32,107 nucleotides of DNA from positions 1 through 32,107 of the forward strand of contig JAUMXM010000024.1 in NCBI GenBank assembly GCA_030529085.1, read 5' to 3'. Below, piece by piece: positions 1 to 8,361 of this stretch. Position numbers and translations under genes: made by a program. The DNA comes from Rikenellaceae bacterium. Lineage in GTDB: Bacteria; Bacteroidota; Bacteroidia; Bacteroidales; Rikenellaceae. The notes below the pieces were generated by a model that had not been told where the DNA came from, made no database searches, and was given only the letters and a program-made list of their open reading frames with translations. The number at the start of each line of letters is the position of its first letter. The stretch's first letter is position 1.

Positions 1-27
1 AAGGCCAAGAAGAGCAAGAAGGAGTAG
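1..27 (+). CDS. 3' end of an unidentified gene with a lysine-rich tail (partial)
   Basis: Only the last eight codons and a TAG stop are inside the window. They encode KAKKSKKE, a strongly basic C-terminus, and are followed by a good terminator. Such tails occur on HU-like DNA-binding proteins and some ribosomal proteins, but nothing more can be said from this fragment. The gene converges on the phage-derived cassette to its right and so marks the left limit of that cassette. Confidence 0.55.
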   Translation, partial: KAKKSKKE

Positions 28-54
28 GCCGCGAGCCAACACCGATAAACAAGC

Positions 55-84
55 GAGCCGGATTGAATCAATCCGGCTCTTTTT
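55..84 (+). terminator. Rho-independent terminator
   Basis: A perfect 10-bp stem, GAGCCGGATT paired with AATCCGGCTC, encloses a 5-nt loop and is followed by five T. It ends the gene that stops at 27. Read on the minus strand the hairpin has only a weak T tract, but it could also stop transcripts of the phage cassette, whose last gene ends at 90. Confidence 0.9.
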
Positions 85-89
85 GTGTC

Positions 90-494
90 TTATCCTCTTG
101 TGAAGAGCACCCACCCCGCCTGCAGCGCCTTCTCGTCGGCCGCCACGCCATTCTCGACCCACGAAATGGCGGCCGCCAGGGGCACCATATCCTCCTTGCG
201 CCCGGTGTCGAGCACCTGGTCGGGGGCAAATCCCGTGCGCGCGCAAACAGCACAAATATAGTTCTCGGTGTGGTTTTCGCTCGGGGGCGCCCAGCGCGTA
301 ATCACTTCGCGCGGGGTGCGAAGCCCATACTTTCGCCAATAGGTGTTGAGCAGGACAAAGATGGCCCGATAGCCCCAGGCGAGCGACGAGAACTGCTTGA
401 AGGCGGGGTCGCGCGAGGGGCGCACCTCGCCCTGAAAGCGCGTGGCCGAGCGGCGGATGTTGCCCGGGTTGCAGTTCGAAAGTCCCCTACTCAT
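90..494 (-). CDS. Phage-type lysozyme / lytic transglycosylase-like protein
   Basis: A 134-aa protein without a signal peptide. It carries the pattern NPGNIRRS (residues 9-16) followed by a region with conserved tryptophans (WGYRAIF, TRWAPP). This arrangement is typical of a family in Bacteroidota prophages often labelled structural protein P5 or lysozyme-like, thought to cut peptidoglycan. It directly follows the holin gene. The holin stop and this start overlap in the string GATGAGTAG, so translation is probably coupled, and holin plus endolysin would form a lysis module. The family assignment rests on motif memory. The catalytic residue cannot be named from the sequence alone. Confidence 0.72.
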   Translation of the reverse strand: MSRGLSNCNPGNIRRSATRFQGEVRPSRDPAFKQFSSLAWGYRAIFVLLNTYWRKYGLRTPREVITRWAPPSENHTENYICAVCARTGFAPDQVLDTGRKEDMVPLAAAISWVENGVAADEKALQAGWVLFTRG

Positions 495-912
495 CGCCTA
501 TCTCCTGCTTCAGACGACGATGCACAAAGCGGCGCAACCATTGAAAGAGGGGTGCATCGGAGAGCTGGGCGGCATTTTCGAGGAAGGACCAGAGCTCCAC
601 GCCGCAGATAAAGCCTGCAAACATGCGCGCCAGGCGCAGGTGCAGAAAATCCAACACGCAGGCATCGATAAGCCACGCCATAGCCAGCGAAACAACCACC
701 AAACCAGCTTTTCGAATCGTCTGCCACGCCTTGCCACTCTCGAAATACCAGTCACGCCCCGTGCGCTTGGCCTCGGTGTAGTCGGCCGCCACCCCCGAGA
801 GGAAGTCGATGGTGATGAAGAGCAGGGCGCAGAGGATCATCGGAGCTGCGGGGGCAAAGAGCCCCATCAGGGCCAAAAGGGCCCCGCTAACGAATTTGTA
901 CAAAGCCTCCAT
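487..912 (-). CDS. Phage holin-family membrane protein
   Basis: A 141-aa protein. The start at the ATG at 910-912 is preferred, because the longer frame upstream is only the antisense-like shadow of the neighbouring gene. Hydrophobic segments lie at about residues 7-22, 24-43 and 68-90, and the C-terminal third is amphipathic and arginine-rich. Length, early transmembrane segments and position next to a lysozyme-like gene fit the Bacteroidota phage holin family, which permeabilises the inner membrane so the endolysin can reach the wall. The start overlaps the upstream connector-like gene by 26 nt, an overlap typical of compact phage gene order. Confidence 0.75.
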   Translation of the reverse strand: MEALYKFVSGALLALMGLFAPAAPMILCALLFITIDFLSGVAADYTEAKRTGRDWYFESGKAWQTIRKAGLVVVSLAMAWLIDACVLDFLHLRLARMFAGFICGVELWSFLENAAQLSDAPLFQWLRRFVHRRLKQEIGDE

Positions 913-1360
913 CGGTCGTGCAGCGCATAAAAAGGTTCTCGTCGGGGGTGTATTCGGGGTAGTCGGCAGCCGCCCCGTCGAGGTGAGAGGTGGCGCGTCG
1001 CAAGAGGGTGTTCGCTTCGCGGCGCAAGCCCCTTTGCAGGCTACGCAGGGAGCCTTCGTCGGCAGCCGTGCCGCAGTCGCTCTTGGGGGCGAGGTGGCCG
1101 ATGGGCGAGGTGTGGAGCGCTGTGCGGGGAAGGGCCACAACGCGCGCATAGAGGGCAAGCGGAGTCGCAAGGTAGTCGGACAAGAGGGTTGGATAGCTTC
1201 CGGCACGGATCGCCGCCAACAGCTCACCGCCCAAGCAGGGCTTCAGGTAGCGCTCCTCGGCCGTCACGAGGTCGGCCTCGGTGAGCGTATCGAGGGGGAG
1301 GCGTTCGCTGCTGCGAAAGGCCAGACGCAACGCCTCGGTGGGGGTAATAAGGGGTTTCAT
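887..1360 (-). CDS. Head-tail connector-like protein (DUF6712-like)
   Basis: A 157-aa, mostly helical protein that begins MKPLITPTEALRLAF and has a central TEADLVTAEERYLKPCLG stretch. This style of N-terminus (a position-indexed helical adaptor) and its place just after the portal gene match small head-completion or connector proteins of Bacteroidota phages, which I recall as the DUF6712 group. It starts 4 nt after the portal stop. The role, joining capsid and tail, is inferred from position and fold character. The exact family needs a profile search. Confidence 0.55.
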   Translation of the reverse strand: MKPLITPTEALRLAFRSSERLPLDTLTEADLVTAEERYLKPCLGGELLAAIRAGSYPTLLSDYLATPLALYARVVALPRTALHTSPIGHLAPKSDCGTAADEGSLRSLQRGLRREANTLLRRATSHLDGAAADYPEYTPDENLFMRCTTDGGFVQIR

Positions 1361-1364
1361 ACGG

Positions 1365-2588
1365 TTAGTCGATGCTTTTCAGGTTGTACTTCGTGATCTC
1401 GGAGAGGAACTGCTGCTGGCGTTCATCCTCGGGGTCGTACTCCAGGCCGTCGGCCTTACGCGCCTCCCACACCTTCATGTAGATCGGTTTGGAGCGCGTC
1501 GGAGGTCGATTGACGATCTCGAGCGACGAGCAGTCGTAGCCCAACACGCGGTGGATCAACCCGCGAATCGGCTCGGTGAGCTCGGCCTGCTCGCTCAGAA
1601 TCACCGTATTGAGAGCCACCTCATACTCTTGGAGAATACGCTCCGAGCTGAATCCCGAGGCGTAGTCCAAGCCGCTGAGCGAACGGAACCAGGAGTGGGC
1701 CACGACGATATCGGAGGTAGCCTGCGCGTGGAGCGACTGCCAATCGCCCTCGTTCTGTGCCTCAATGGGGATGAAGCGCGAATGGTCATCCTCGCTCCCC
1801 TCGCGCAAAACGAACATCACCTGTCCGGGGTTACCGGCAAACTTCTCCTCGGCCAATCGCACGATGCGCTCCGCCTCAGCCTCGTTGTCGACCGACGAGT
1901 CGAGCATCATCACACCCGAGAGCTGAAACGAGTTGTCGAGACGCGCAATGTTCCAGCGGTCGGTCTTATAGGCGATGGCCGAGACGTTGAGTCCCGCGAT
2001 GTAGGCCGGCACGCCATAGTGCGAAAACATCGGCTCATAATCCTTGTAATGGATCATGGCTCGCAGCGTGCCATCGTGCTGCTCCTCGAAGCGGGGATAG
2101 AGGGGCAAGGACAACGCCTCGGCGGGTTTGAATTGGCTCCAATCGTGGTGCAGGAGCACATGCTCGCCATCGCGCGCCAGACGGCAACGCGAGGCATCCT
2201 GGTGGTAGAGCGAGAGGAAGGAGTTATCGGCGTCGGTTACCACCTCCAGGAAGGCGTTGCCGAAGAGAGCCTTGTCGAAGGCCAGCCTGTGGAGCACCGT
2301 GCGCAGCGACTCGCCATCACCATTGACCGAGGCGATAAACGAGGCGAGGAGCGGCTCCCCCTCGTCGCAGACAAAGCCCTTGCCGGCGATGTAGTCAGCC
2401 TTGTCGTTGATGATGCGGCGGTGGGTCGTCGAGCGGCGCGCCATCAACGCCAGGGCCATCGGCCAGAGGTTATCCTCGCCCCACCGCCAGAAATGGCGAC
2501 TCTCGACCCGCGAAGCCCCTGCAACGTAGGGGTCGGCCTGGTTATTGATGGCCACCGCATGCATTTTTACACCCTTTTTTTGTTCCAT
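1365..2588 (-). CDS. Phage portal protein
   Basis: A 407-aa protein with the general pattern of HK97-like or PBSX-like portals. It has an N-terminal part that positions on the vertex (HFWRWGEDNLWPMAL), a segment on residency of helices (RRIINDKADYIAGKG), a long central alpha/beta region with paired tryptophans, and a C-terminal LSGLDYASGFSSERILQEYE element followed by a helical region. Portals form the 12-subunit ring through which DNA enters the capsid. An alternative start is the internal Met9. The gene follows the capsid gene after a 76-nt gap holding a strong hairpin. In most tailed phages the portal precedes the protease and capsid genes, so this order is unusual. Confidence 0.8.
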   Translation of the reverse strand: MEQKKGVKMHAVAINNQADPYVAGASRVESRHFWRWGEDNLWPMALALMARRSTTHRRIINDKADYIAGKGFVCDEGEPLLASFIASVNGDGESLRTVLHRLAFDKALFGNAFLEVVTDADNSFLSLYHQDASRCRLARDGEHVLLHHDWSQFKPAEALSLPLYPRFEEQHDGTLRAMIHYKDYEPMFSHYGVPAYIAGLNVSAIAYKTDRWNIARLDNSFQLSGVMMLDSSVDNEAEAERIVRLAEEKFAGNPGQVMFVLREGSEDDHSRFIPIEAQNEGDWQSLHAQATSDIVVAHSWFRSLSGLDYASGFSSERILQEYEVALNTVILSEQAELTEPIRGLIHRVLGYDCSSLEIVNRPPTRSKPIYMKVWEARKADGLEYDPEDERQQQFLSEITKYNLKSID

Positions 2589-2626
2589 AAAGTTAGGTTG
2601 TTAAGTGTGAAACATGGTTCGTTAGC

Positions 2627-2658
2627 GTGGTGTCGCGAAGTCACCCCCGCGACACCAC
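2627..2658 (-). promoter_or_regulatory. 11-bp GC-rich hairpin between capsid and portal genes
   Basis: GTGGTGTCGCG pairs perfectly with CGCGACACCAC across a 10-nt loop, just after the capsid stop. No T tract follows on either strand, so it is not a normal intrinsic terminator. An mRNA processing or 3'-end stabilising element that raises capsid relative to portal expression is the likeliest role (inference). Confidence 0.6.
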
Positions 2659-2664
2659 ATACCA

Positions 2665-3642
2665 CTACGAACGGTAGGCGTAGGAGAGCATATTCTCGTC
2701 GAGAATCTCACAGCCGGCCATAAAGAGGGCGCGCTGACGATTCTCCATCTCGTCGGGGTTGTACCACATGCGCACCTCGTTACCCGGGATGTCGGCCGTA
2801 TTGACCGCCATGACCAGGTTGCGACGATCCGTGAGCAGTGCAAACGACTGATGGAGCGAGGTCTGCGCCAGCATATTCGTAATGCAGGGATCGACGATCG
2901 GAATGCCGTGGAATGCAAGCGACGAAACACCCTCGGTTGTGGCGCGGAACGAACTTTCGACACCCATCGAATCGAGATACTGCTCGTACAGGTCGCAGAT
3001 ATCCGACGTGCAGAAGAAGGCCAACTGACCCTCACCACGCATGCTCTTGAGCGCAGGGTCGGCCATATCCCACAACTTCTGCAGCACCGCTACGGCATGC
3101 TCCGGTGCAGTCATCTCGGCAGCGGCGTAGTTCGTGTAGTTGATCACATCGTCCGTCACAGCCTGGTTGATCGACGTGAGGAAACCGTTGAAGGTGTTGT
3201 AGCCCGTGTTGCGCGACGTATCGCCTAACCACATCGTCATACGCAGATTCTCGGCAATGGCCTGCTTGAAGAGCTCGGTCTCGGCCTGCTCGAGGATCGT
3301 ACCCGTCAGATCCTCCATGTTGATATCGGCGCGTGCCGAAATCTGCTCATAGACGAGCGAGAAGTAATCGGCTGCCGAGAAACCGAGCTCGGCCTTCACG
3401 CGCTCCATCGGGATCTGCTTCTGGTACTTGGTGGCAGCATCACCGCCCGTCCAGCCGTTGGTCGTAAACTTTTTCAGGACGTTGCGACTGCCGTCCCAAA
3501 GCTGCACGACGGTGGGTACAGGCATGTTGTAGAGGACGCGGATGCCCAACTCCTTAGCGCCATCGCCCGTCAAAATGGGACGGAAAAAGATCTTCTCAAC
3601 ATCGATACCGGTGTACTGCTTGGGTGATTCCAAATAATTCAT
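2665..3642 (-). CDS. Major capsid protein
   Basis: A 325-aa protein with the composition and layout of an HK97-fold capsid subunit. The N-terminus is MNYLESPKQYTGIDVEKIFF, the middle is rich in aromatic and Asn/Thr residues (GDTSRNTGYNTFNGFL), and a C-terminal part PGNEVRMWYNPDEMENRQRA resembles the P-domain end of Bacteroidota phage capsids. There is no obvious delta or scaffold domain, although a ClpP-like prohead protease is encoded 43 nt upstream. The reading frame is intact and codon use matches the surrounding genes. Confidence 0.8.
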   Translation of the reverse strand: MNYLESPKQYTGIDVEKIFFRPILTGDGAKELGIRVLYNMPVPTVVQLWDGSRNVLKKFTTNGWTGGDAATKYQKQIPMERVKAELGFSAADYFSLVYEQISARADINMEDLTGTILEQAETELFKQAIAENLRMTMWLGDTSRNTGYNTFNGFLTSINQAVTDDVINYTNYAAAEMTAPEHAVAVLQKLWDMADPALKSMRGEGQLAFFCTSDICDLYEQYLDSMGVESSFRATTEGVSSLAFHGIPIVDPCITNMLAQTSLHQSFALLTDRRNLVMAVNTADIPGNEVRMWYNPDEMENRQRALFMAGCEILDENMLSYAYRS

Positions 3643-3685
3643 AATCTGTTTAGTTTTAAGGTTTTTTTAATGAAATTGGTTAAGG

Positions 3686-4558
3686 TTAATAGTTGCGGAA
3701 CGCCTTGATATCACGGGCATAAGCGCGCTCGTTAGCCGAGATGACGCGCTCCGAGAAGGGGGGATCGTCCGTCGGATTCAATTGCGAGGCCGCGACCGCT
3801 TTTTGGGCCTCGTCGATCGCCTTCCGGCGTTGCTGTACCGAGCCCGCAGCATCAAAGTGGAATACATTGCGGGGCTCGGGCAGCGACTCCTCCTCGTGAA
3901 TCCCCACGGCGCGCGCCAACCGTTTGAGTCCGGCTGCGATATTCTCGACGAGCGTCGAAGATTGCTCGGCAACCGATCCGATGAGGCTGTCGGCCAGACC
4001 GGCCTCGATCGCCTCCTGGGGCGAGAGCCAACGACCCGAGCCGCCATTCTCGGCCATCAGGGCTTCGAACTGCTCCTTCGGGAGCCCCGAGCGGGTCGCA
4101 TAGAGGGCGCTGAGTCGCTCATCGGTGGTGCGCAGCAATGCCGCTTGTGCCTCCAGACCTTCGGCATTTCCCTCGGTCGAACAGGTGGCACGATGGATCA
4201 GGTAGAGGGCGTTGGGCGAGAGGAGACGACACCCCTCCGAGGCGGCCTGAGCAATGATCGTGGCGGCCGAGGCGGTGTAGCCGAAACAACGGGTCGTAAC
4301 ACGACCGGGGAGCTGACGCAGGGCATCGTGGATGAGCAGGGCATCGTTCACATCACCTCCCGTCGAACGAATCGTGACGATCACCTCCGAGGCCTCGACG
4401 GCAGCGATGCGGGCGACCGCTTCGCGAAATCGTTCGTAGGTCGCCACACGACTGTCGGGCTCCTCGAACTGCCACTCCTCGGGAACACCGATCGTCCCCT
4501 CGATTTCGATGTGACACACGCCGGCCTCGTTCTTGATTTTGATTTCTGGTTTTGTCAT
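3686..4558 (-). CDS. ClpP-like prohead (head maturation) protease
   Basis: A 290-aa protein with a ClpP/crotonase fold core. The strand-turn IRSTGGDVNDALLIHDAL (about residues 63-80) is followed by GYTASAATIIAQA with the nucleophile Ser97, then LYLIHRA with His122 and a probable acidic partner near Asp146. These match the Ser-His-Asp triad of S14 peptidases. The last 75 residues are charged and helical, and could act as scaffold. Such enzymes cleave capsid or scaffold proteins during procapsid maturation. Its start overlaps the end of the small upstream gene by 4 nt, and the capsid gene follows 43 nt downstream. No cytoplasmic ClpP partner (ClpX loop site) is suggested. Confidence 0.85.
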   Translation of the reverse strand: MTKPEIKIKNEAGVCHIEIEGTIGVPEEWQFEEPDSRVATYERFREAVARIAAVEASEVIVTIRSTGGDVNDALLIHDALRQLPGRVTTRCFGYTASAATIIAQAASEGCRLLSPNALYLIHRATCSTEGNAEGLEAQAALLRTTDERLSALYATRSGLPKEQFEALMAENGGSGRWLSPQEAIEAGLADSLIGSVAEQSSTLVENIAAGLKRLARAVGIHEEESLPEPRNVFHFDAAGSVQQRRKAIDEAQKAVAASQLNPTDDPPFSERVISANERAYARDIKAFRNY

Positions 4559-4830
4559 AGATAAGGTCTTGATTTAAGCTGTTTGTAGTAGATTGTGCGC
4601 ACCTTTTCGTAGGAGCAACAGAGCTGTTCGGCACTCCAGAGCATCGCCTCGCAGCTCTTCGCCCCCGCGCGTCGCTCTCGTTCGACCAGGCGGTAGATGG
4701 CCAACTCTTCACACGCCTTGCGATTGATCAGCCCCAGCTCCTCCAGGTGGTTAAGGGTGGCGGCATCGACCTCGCGAACAAGGGGCTCGAGAACAAGTTC
4801 GCGGACCAACTTTTCGAGGCGGGTCATCAT
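4555..4830 (-). CDS. Small helical protein of the phage cassette, unknown function
   Basis: A 91-aa charged protein predicted to be all-helical. The segment from residue 35 to 85, with INRKACEELAIYRLVERERR and a C-terminal YEKVRTIYYK, resembles helix-turn-helix-containing small proteins seen in Bacteroidota phages. The DNA-binding reading is weak. It overlaps both neighbours by 4 nt (stop and start shared), so it is translated with the tail and protease genes. It could be a small terminase-like, scaffold or regulatory factor. The sequence does not decide between them. Confidence 0.5.
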   Translation of the reverse strand: MMTRLEKLVRELVLEPLVREVDAATLNHLEELGLINRKACEELAIYRLVERERRAGAKSCEAMLWSAEQLCCSYEKVRTIYYKQLKSRPYL

Positions 4831-7196
4831 CGGTCCACACGGTCAAAGGTGCAACGAATCACCCCCTTCTCGGGGTCATAGGCTCCGATGCGACGCAACG
4901 TGGCTGTGCACTCGCCAAGTTCGGTGCGGAGTCGGAAGCGGCTGCAACGAGTTACCCCCTCCCCTTCGAGGCGCATCAGAAGGGCATATTCGGCCGGTGT
5001 GAGGCGCAGGGTCTGCTCCACAGAGCCACCCTCGACTCGGTTGCGCAGCGTAGCCTCGTGGTAGCGGTGAAGCCCCTCCACGCCGTCGCGATCGTCGAAA
5101 CAGAGCGTAACACCCTGCTGCTCCTCCTCGACCACCTCGGGCGGCAGATGGAAGATAGCCAGCGGATAGCTTCCGCCGTTCGAGGGGGCACCCCACCGCT
5201 CCCCGTCGGGCAGTGCCACCAAACCGCGGTAGGAGACAATGCGGGGCGAGAAGTTGGTGCCATCCTCCTCCAAGGAGTCGCGGTCGCCCACCTGCAACAG
5301 ACGCGCCGAAGGGGCATTGAGGTAGTGGCCCACGCTGCTCAGCGTCGCAGCAAAGAGGGGGTTGCGCCGCATTCGCTCCCCTTCGAGGGCTGCCGTGCTC
5401 TCCACCGCAAAGCTCCACGCCCCGAAGGTCGCCTCCTCGTCGGCCTCCAAGCGCGCCACAGCCCCCGTGCCCGCCTGATAACCCAGACTCTCCTGCTCGT
5501 GCAGCTCCCCCGAGCGATCGAGAAGTGTGGCCGCCGGATCGAGGATGCACTTCTCGCGCCAATCGACCTCCGACTCCTCTGCGTAGAGCATCTCCGCAGG
5601 GTCGATGCGCACCGTGCGACTCGCTTCGTCGGTCAAAAAGCGGAGATCGAAGAGGTGGGCAAGGGCCTCCAGCAGCTCGATGGGACGAATCGCATGTTGC
5701 GCAACCGTCCGAAAATCGAGCGGCGATCCATAGCCCGGTGTTGAGCAGAAATCGGGGGTGATCGAGCAACGCTTGTCGAGCGTGAGGCTCATCCCCTCCT
5801 CAGCCCCCTCGAAGAAGATGCGATCGAAATACTTCGGACTATCGGGTGTTACCAACTCGGCCGGAGAGCGGAAGCGCATCTCCACCTCGGTGTAGCCGCA
5901 CTCCTCGATATAGCCATTGTAGAGCGCCCAATCGCCTGCATAATCGACCCACAGGCCGTCAGCGCTCCAATACTGCAACTTCGGCTCCTCGCACACCCCC
6001 TTTTCGGCGGTCGTAACCAATGCCGTGCGGGTATCGAACACAGCCCAAAAGGTGTTGGAAACCCCGTCCAGCGTGTAGAGCAGACGATAACGCGTATCGA
6101 GGATGTGGTCGAAGACCACCACGCGGTATTGGTGGTAGGTGCGCAGCGAATCGCGCTGATCCTGATAGCGATTCGCCAGGGTCGCCTCCAACAAACCACA
6201 GCCGGGGATGTAGATCGTGTCGAAACCCGTAAGGCGCTCACGCGAGAGGATGCGATGGTCGGTGGTATACTTCAAGTAGTACTCGAAGCCTACCGAGACG
6301 CTCGAGAGTGGTCGGAAGAGGATGCGCCCCTCCTCCTCGGTAAAACAGTGGCCGCTGTTGTAGAGCATATCGACCACCTCGCCATCCTCATCGACAGCCA
6401 TCGGAGTGGCACTCTCGACCAGGTTACCCACCGTGTTGTAGAGGGCACTCGGATCGGCGTAGACACGCCCCATGTAGTCCGCCTCGGCCGTCACCGCCCC
6501 CAGGCGACGTGCCACGAACCCCATCTTGTTGCGCGCTGCGGTCGTATCGCGCGACGGATAGGCACCACTCATGTAGAGCGAACGGAAAAACTCCGTCGAG
6601 AATAGGCGGCTTTCGATGCTATAGCCCGCCTCGGTAAAGAGTTGCTCTACGAGGGTTGCAAGGTGAAGAAAGGGGTGGTAGTCGTCGACGGTCAGGATGC
6701 GCTCGGGGGTAAGCAGATCCGTACCGTTCGACTGTTGCGCATAGTCATCGCGGTGGATGGGAAAGAACTTCACGGGACTCTCGTCGGTCCAACTTTCGAG
6801 AATAGCTCGGGGCGTGAGACTCGACGTGTAGTCGATGTTGAGATGATTTAGGCGCATCAGTGCCGCGCGGTGTGCCCAATCGGTGCCACCCTCCTTGATG
6901 CGGAGCGTGTAGCCACGATCCGAGGCCTCAACCAGCACCACGCGCCCCTCGAAGAGGAGGATCTCGTCGCAGGCAAGGGTTGCCCTGTGGGACGAGGCGT
7001 TGAAACGGGTTGCCGATTCGGGGTCGCGCCCAAATCCCAGCAGGCGGTCGTTGAAGGGGGTCGCTGGGATTGTGATGGTCAGGGTGCGCCCCTCGCGCAG
7101 GGCGTTGGGGTCGGATGCCGTAGTGAGATCAAGGGCGGGGATCACTATCGACCTCTCGGCCAGATCGCAACGTTGCTGGTCAATTCTTAGCTCCAT
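4827..7196 (-). CDS. Large tail / baseplate-like structural protein
   Basis: The longest gene of the cassette, 789 aa. It is rich in beta-prone segments and aromatic residues, with no signal peptide or transmembrane segment. The N-terminal 120 residues (LTITIPATPFNDRLLGF, then an EGRVVLVEASDRGYTLRIK strand pair) have the character of a baseplate hub or tail-tip domain. The middle has YHPFLHLATLVEQLFTEAGY, a pattern I associate with tail-associated proteins of Bacteroidota prophages. It overlaps the preceding tail-like gene by 10 nt. Function is inferred from context. A receptor-binding or tail-tip hub is most plausible. Confidence 0.55.
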   Translation of the reverse strand: MELRIDQQRCDLAERSIVIPALDLTTASDPNALREGRTLTITIPATPFNDRLLGFGRDPESATRFNASSHRATLACDEILLFEGRVVLVEASDRGYTLRIKEGGTDWAHRAALMRLNHLNIDYTSSLTPRAILESWTDESPVKFFPIHRDDYAQQSNGTDLLTPERILTVDDYHPFLHLATLVEQLFTEAGYSIESRLFSTEFFRSLYMSGAYPSRDTTAARNKMGFVARRLGAVTAEADYMGRVYADPSALYNTVGNLVESATPMAVDEDGEVVDMLYNSGHCFTEEEGRILFRPLSSVSVGFEYYLKYTTDHRILSRERLTGFDTIYIPGCGLLEATLANRYQDQRDSLRTYHQYRVVVFDHILDTRYRLLYTLDGVSNTFWAVFDTRTALVTTAEKGVCEEPKLQYWSADGLWVDYAGDWALYNGYIEECGYTEVEMRFRSPAELVTPDSPKYFDRIFFEGAEEGMSLTLDKRCSITPDFCSTPGYGSPLDFRTVAQHAIRPIELLEALAHLFDLRFLTDEASRTVRIDPAEMLYAEESEVDWREKCILDPAATLLDRSGELHEQESLGYQAGTGAVARLEADEEATFGAWSFAVESTAALEGERMRRNPLFAATLSSVGHYLNAPSARLLQVGDRDSLEEDGTNFSPRIVSYRGLVALPDGERWGAPSNGGSYPLAIFHLPPEVVEEEQQGVTLCFDDRDGVEGLHRYHEATLRNRVEGGSVEQTLRLTPAEYALLMRLEGEGVTRCSRFRLRTELGECTATLRRIGAYDPEKGVIRCTFDRVDR

Positions 7197-8155
7197 AACA
7201 GGTCGTTTTTAAGGCGTGAACGCAGGGTGATTGTGAGCGAGCGCAGGGTGCCGTAGCGAGCAATCTCGGCCTCATCGGTGAGGATGTCGACCTCGGTATA
7301 AAGGCCCTCACGCAACAACCAAACATGCTCTGCGACAAGTATTTCGGCCAAGGCCTGCATCCACTCCTCGCCTTCGAGGGCCGAGGTGAGGATCAGCCGC
7401 TCCTCGCGCTCGAGGGAGGTGACCAGGTGCCCCTTGTCGCCATAGGCGCGATTTCGCTCGATGGTCTGTTCAACCCGCTCGACACGTGGGAAGGTGTAGT
7501 GCTCGAGCGATCCTCGGTGGCTCTGCCAGGTCAGGCGGCAACTCCCCTCGGGGGCAGGAAGGAACGTGTAGCGCAGCGTGCCGAGCGTTCCGGCGTCGAT
7601 GAGCAGCGTATCGGCTTCGGGATAATCGTCGGCCGCAACGCGGTAGCACCACAGGGCTGCCATGGGGAGCATCTGAACGGCATCGTGGATGGTACCGTCG
7701 CGGCGATACTCGACGATTTTGAGCGGATGGGGCGACGAGCCGACCAGAAAGCTCAGCTCATCCCACTCCCCGGGAGCGAGGAGTCGTTCGCGCGGCAGGG
7801 TGGTCAAGAGGGCAGGTTTTGCAGACTCCTCGTCTGCAGGGCGAAGAATCAACAACGGGCTCTGCACCCGCTCGTCGGGAGTCTCGGCCTCCAGGTAGAT
7901 GGCCAACTGGCGGTCGGCAGCCGACTCGATCCCCGAACTCGTTTCGGTCGGCAACTGAAAGTCGACCAATCCACGCAGATAGGGGGCGATTTCGAAGCTC
8001 GCTTCGGTGACATCGGTAAAGCGCTTTTGGCCCAAGAGGGTACCATCGCCATGAAAAATGCGAATCACCAGGGGCGAGGCGGTCACGTCGACCACCGAGC
8101 AGCGCAGCGAGGAGGCACAGGGTGCATGCTGTGCGGGTAGCAAATCAAAGGTCAT
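7187..8155 (-). CDS. Beta-rich phage structural protein, first gene of the cassette
   Basis: A 322-aa protein without signal or membrane segments. It starts MTFDLLPAQHAPCASSLRCS and contains repeated short strands such as VIRIFHGDGTLLGQKRF and ASFEIAPYLRGLVDFQL. The C-terminal EVDILTDEAEIARYGTLRSL suggests a partner interface with the next, overlapping protein. I do not recognise the family with certainty. Position at the head of the operon and linkage to the large tail-like protein suggest a distal tail or baseplate component. The start ATG lies about 216 nt downstream of the predicted transcription start, behind a structured leader. Confidence 0.5.
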   Translation of the reverse strand: MTFDLLPAQHAPCASSLRCSVVDVTASPLVIRIFHGDGTLLGQKRFTDVTEASFEIAPYLRGLVDFQLPTETSSGIESAADRQLAIYLEAETPDERVQSPLLILRPADEESAKPALLTTLPRERLLAPGEWDELSFLVGSSPHPLKIVEYRRDGTIHDAVQMLPMAALWCYRVAADDYPEADTLLIDAGTLGTLRYTFLPAPEGSCRLTWQSHRGSLEHYTFPRVERVEQTIERNRAYGDKGHLVTSLEREERLILTSALEGEEWMQALAEILVAEHVWLLREGLYTEVDILTDEAEIARYGTLRSLTITLRSRLKNDLLWS

Positions 8156-8241
8156 AATGGGGGTGTTTTAGGGGTAATAATGAACAGATGAGGGGGACTC
8201 TCCTTTGCGAAGAGGAGGTGGCACAAAGAGCCGGCAACAAC

Positions 8242-8361
8242 TGTTGATAACAGCGATGAAATCGTGTTGATAGATGTTGATAGGAGATGAAAACCTATCC
8301 GTAAAATAGTTGGAATCAGCCGCTTATAGATTGTTGAAAAGTGCGGCTCGAGGTGTTGATA
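8242..8361 (-). repeat. Four copies of TATCAACA in a hairpin-rich leader
   Basis: On the minus strand the octamer TATCAACA occurs at 8354-8361, 8275-8282, 8265-8272 and 8242-8249, with one degenerate copy at 8332-8339. Copies sit in or beside small inverted repeats: CGAGGT/ACCTCG (8349-8354 with 8364-8369), GATAGG/CCTATC (8279-8284 with 8294-8299) and CTGTT/AACAG (8241-8245 with 8249-8253). All lie downstream of the predicted start of the phage-cassette transcript, so they could be operators or RNA loop motifs. Confidence 0.65.

Noticed and set aside
1281-2723. Plus-strand frame of 480 aa
   Set aside because: It is antisense to the portal gene and has no promoter or domain signature.
90-8155. 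Complete inducible prophage
   Set aside because: No integrase, repressor, replication, terminase or tape-measure gene and no attachment-site repeat could be found at the ends.
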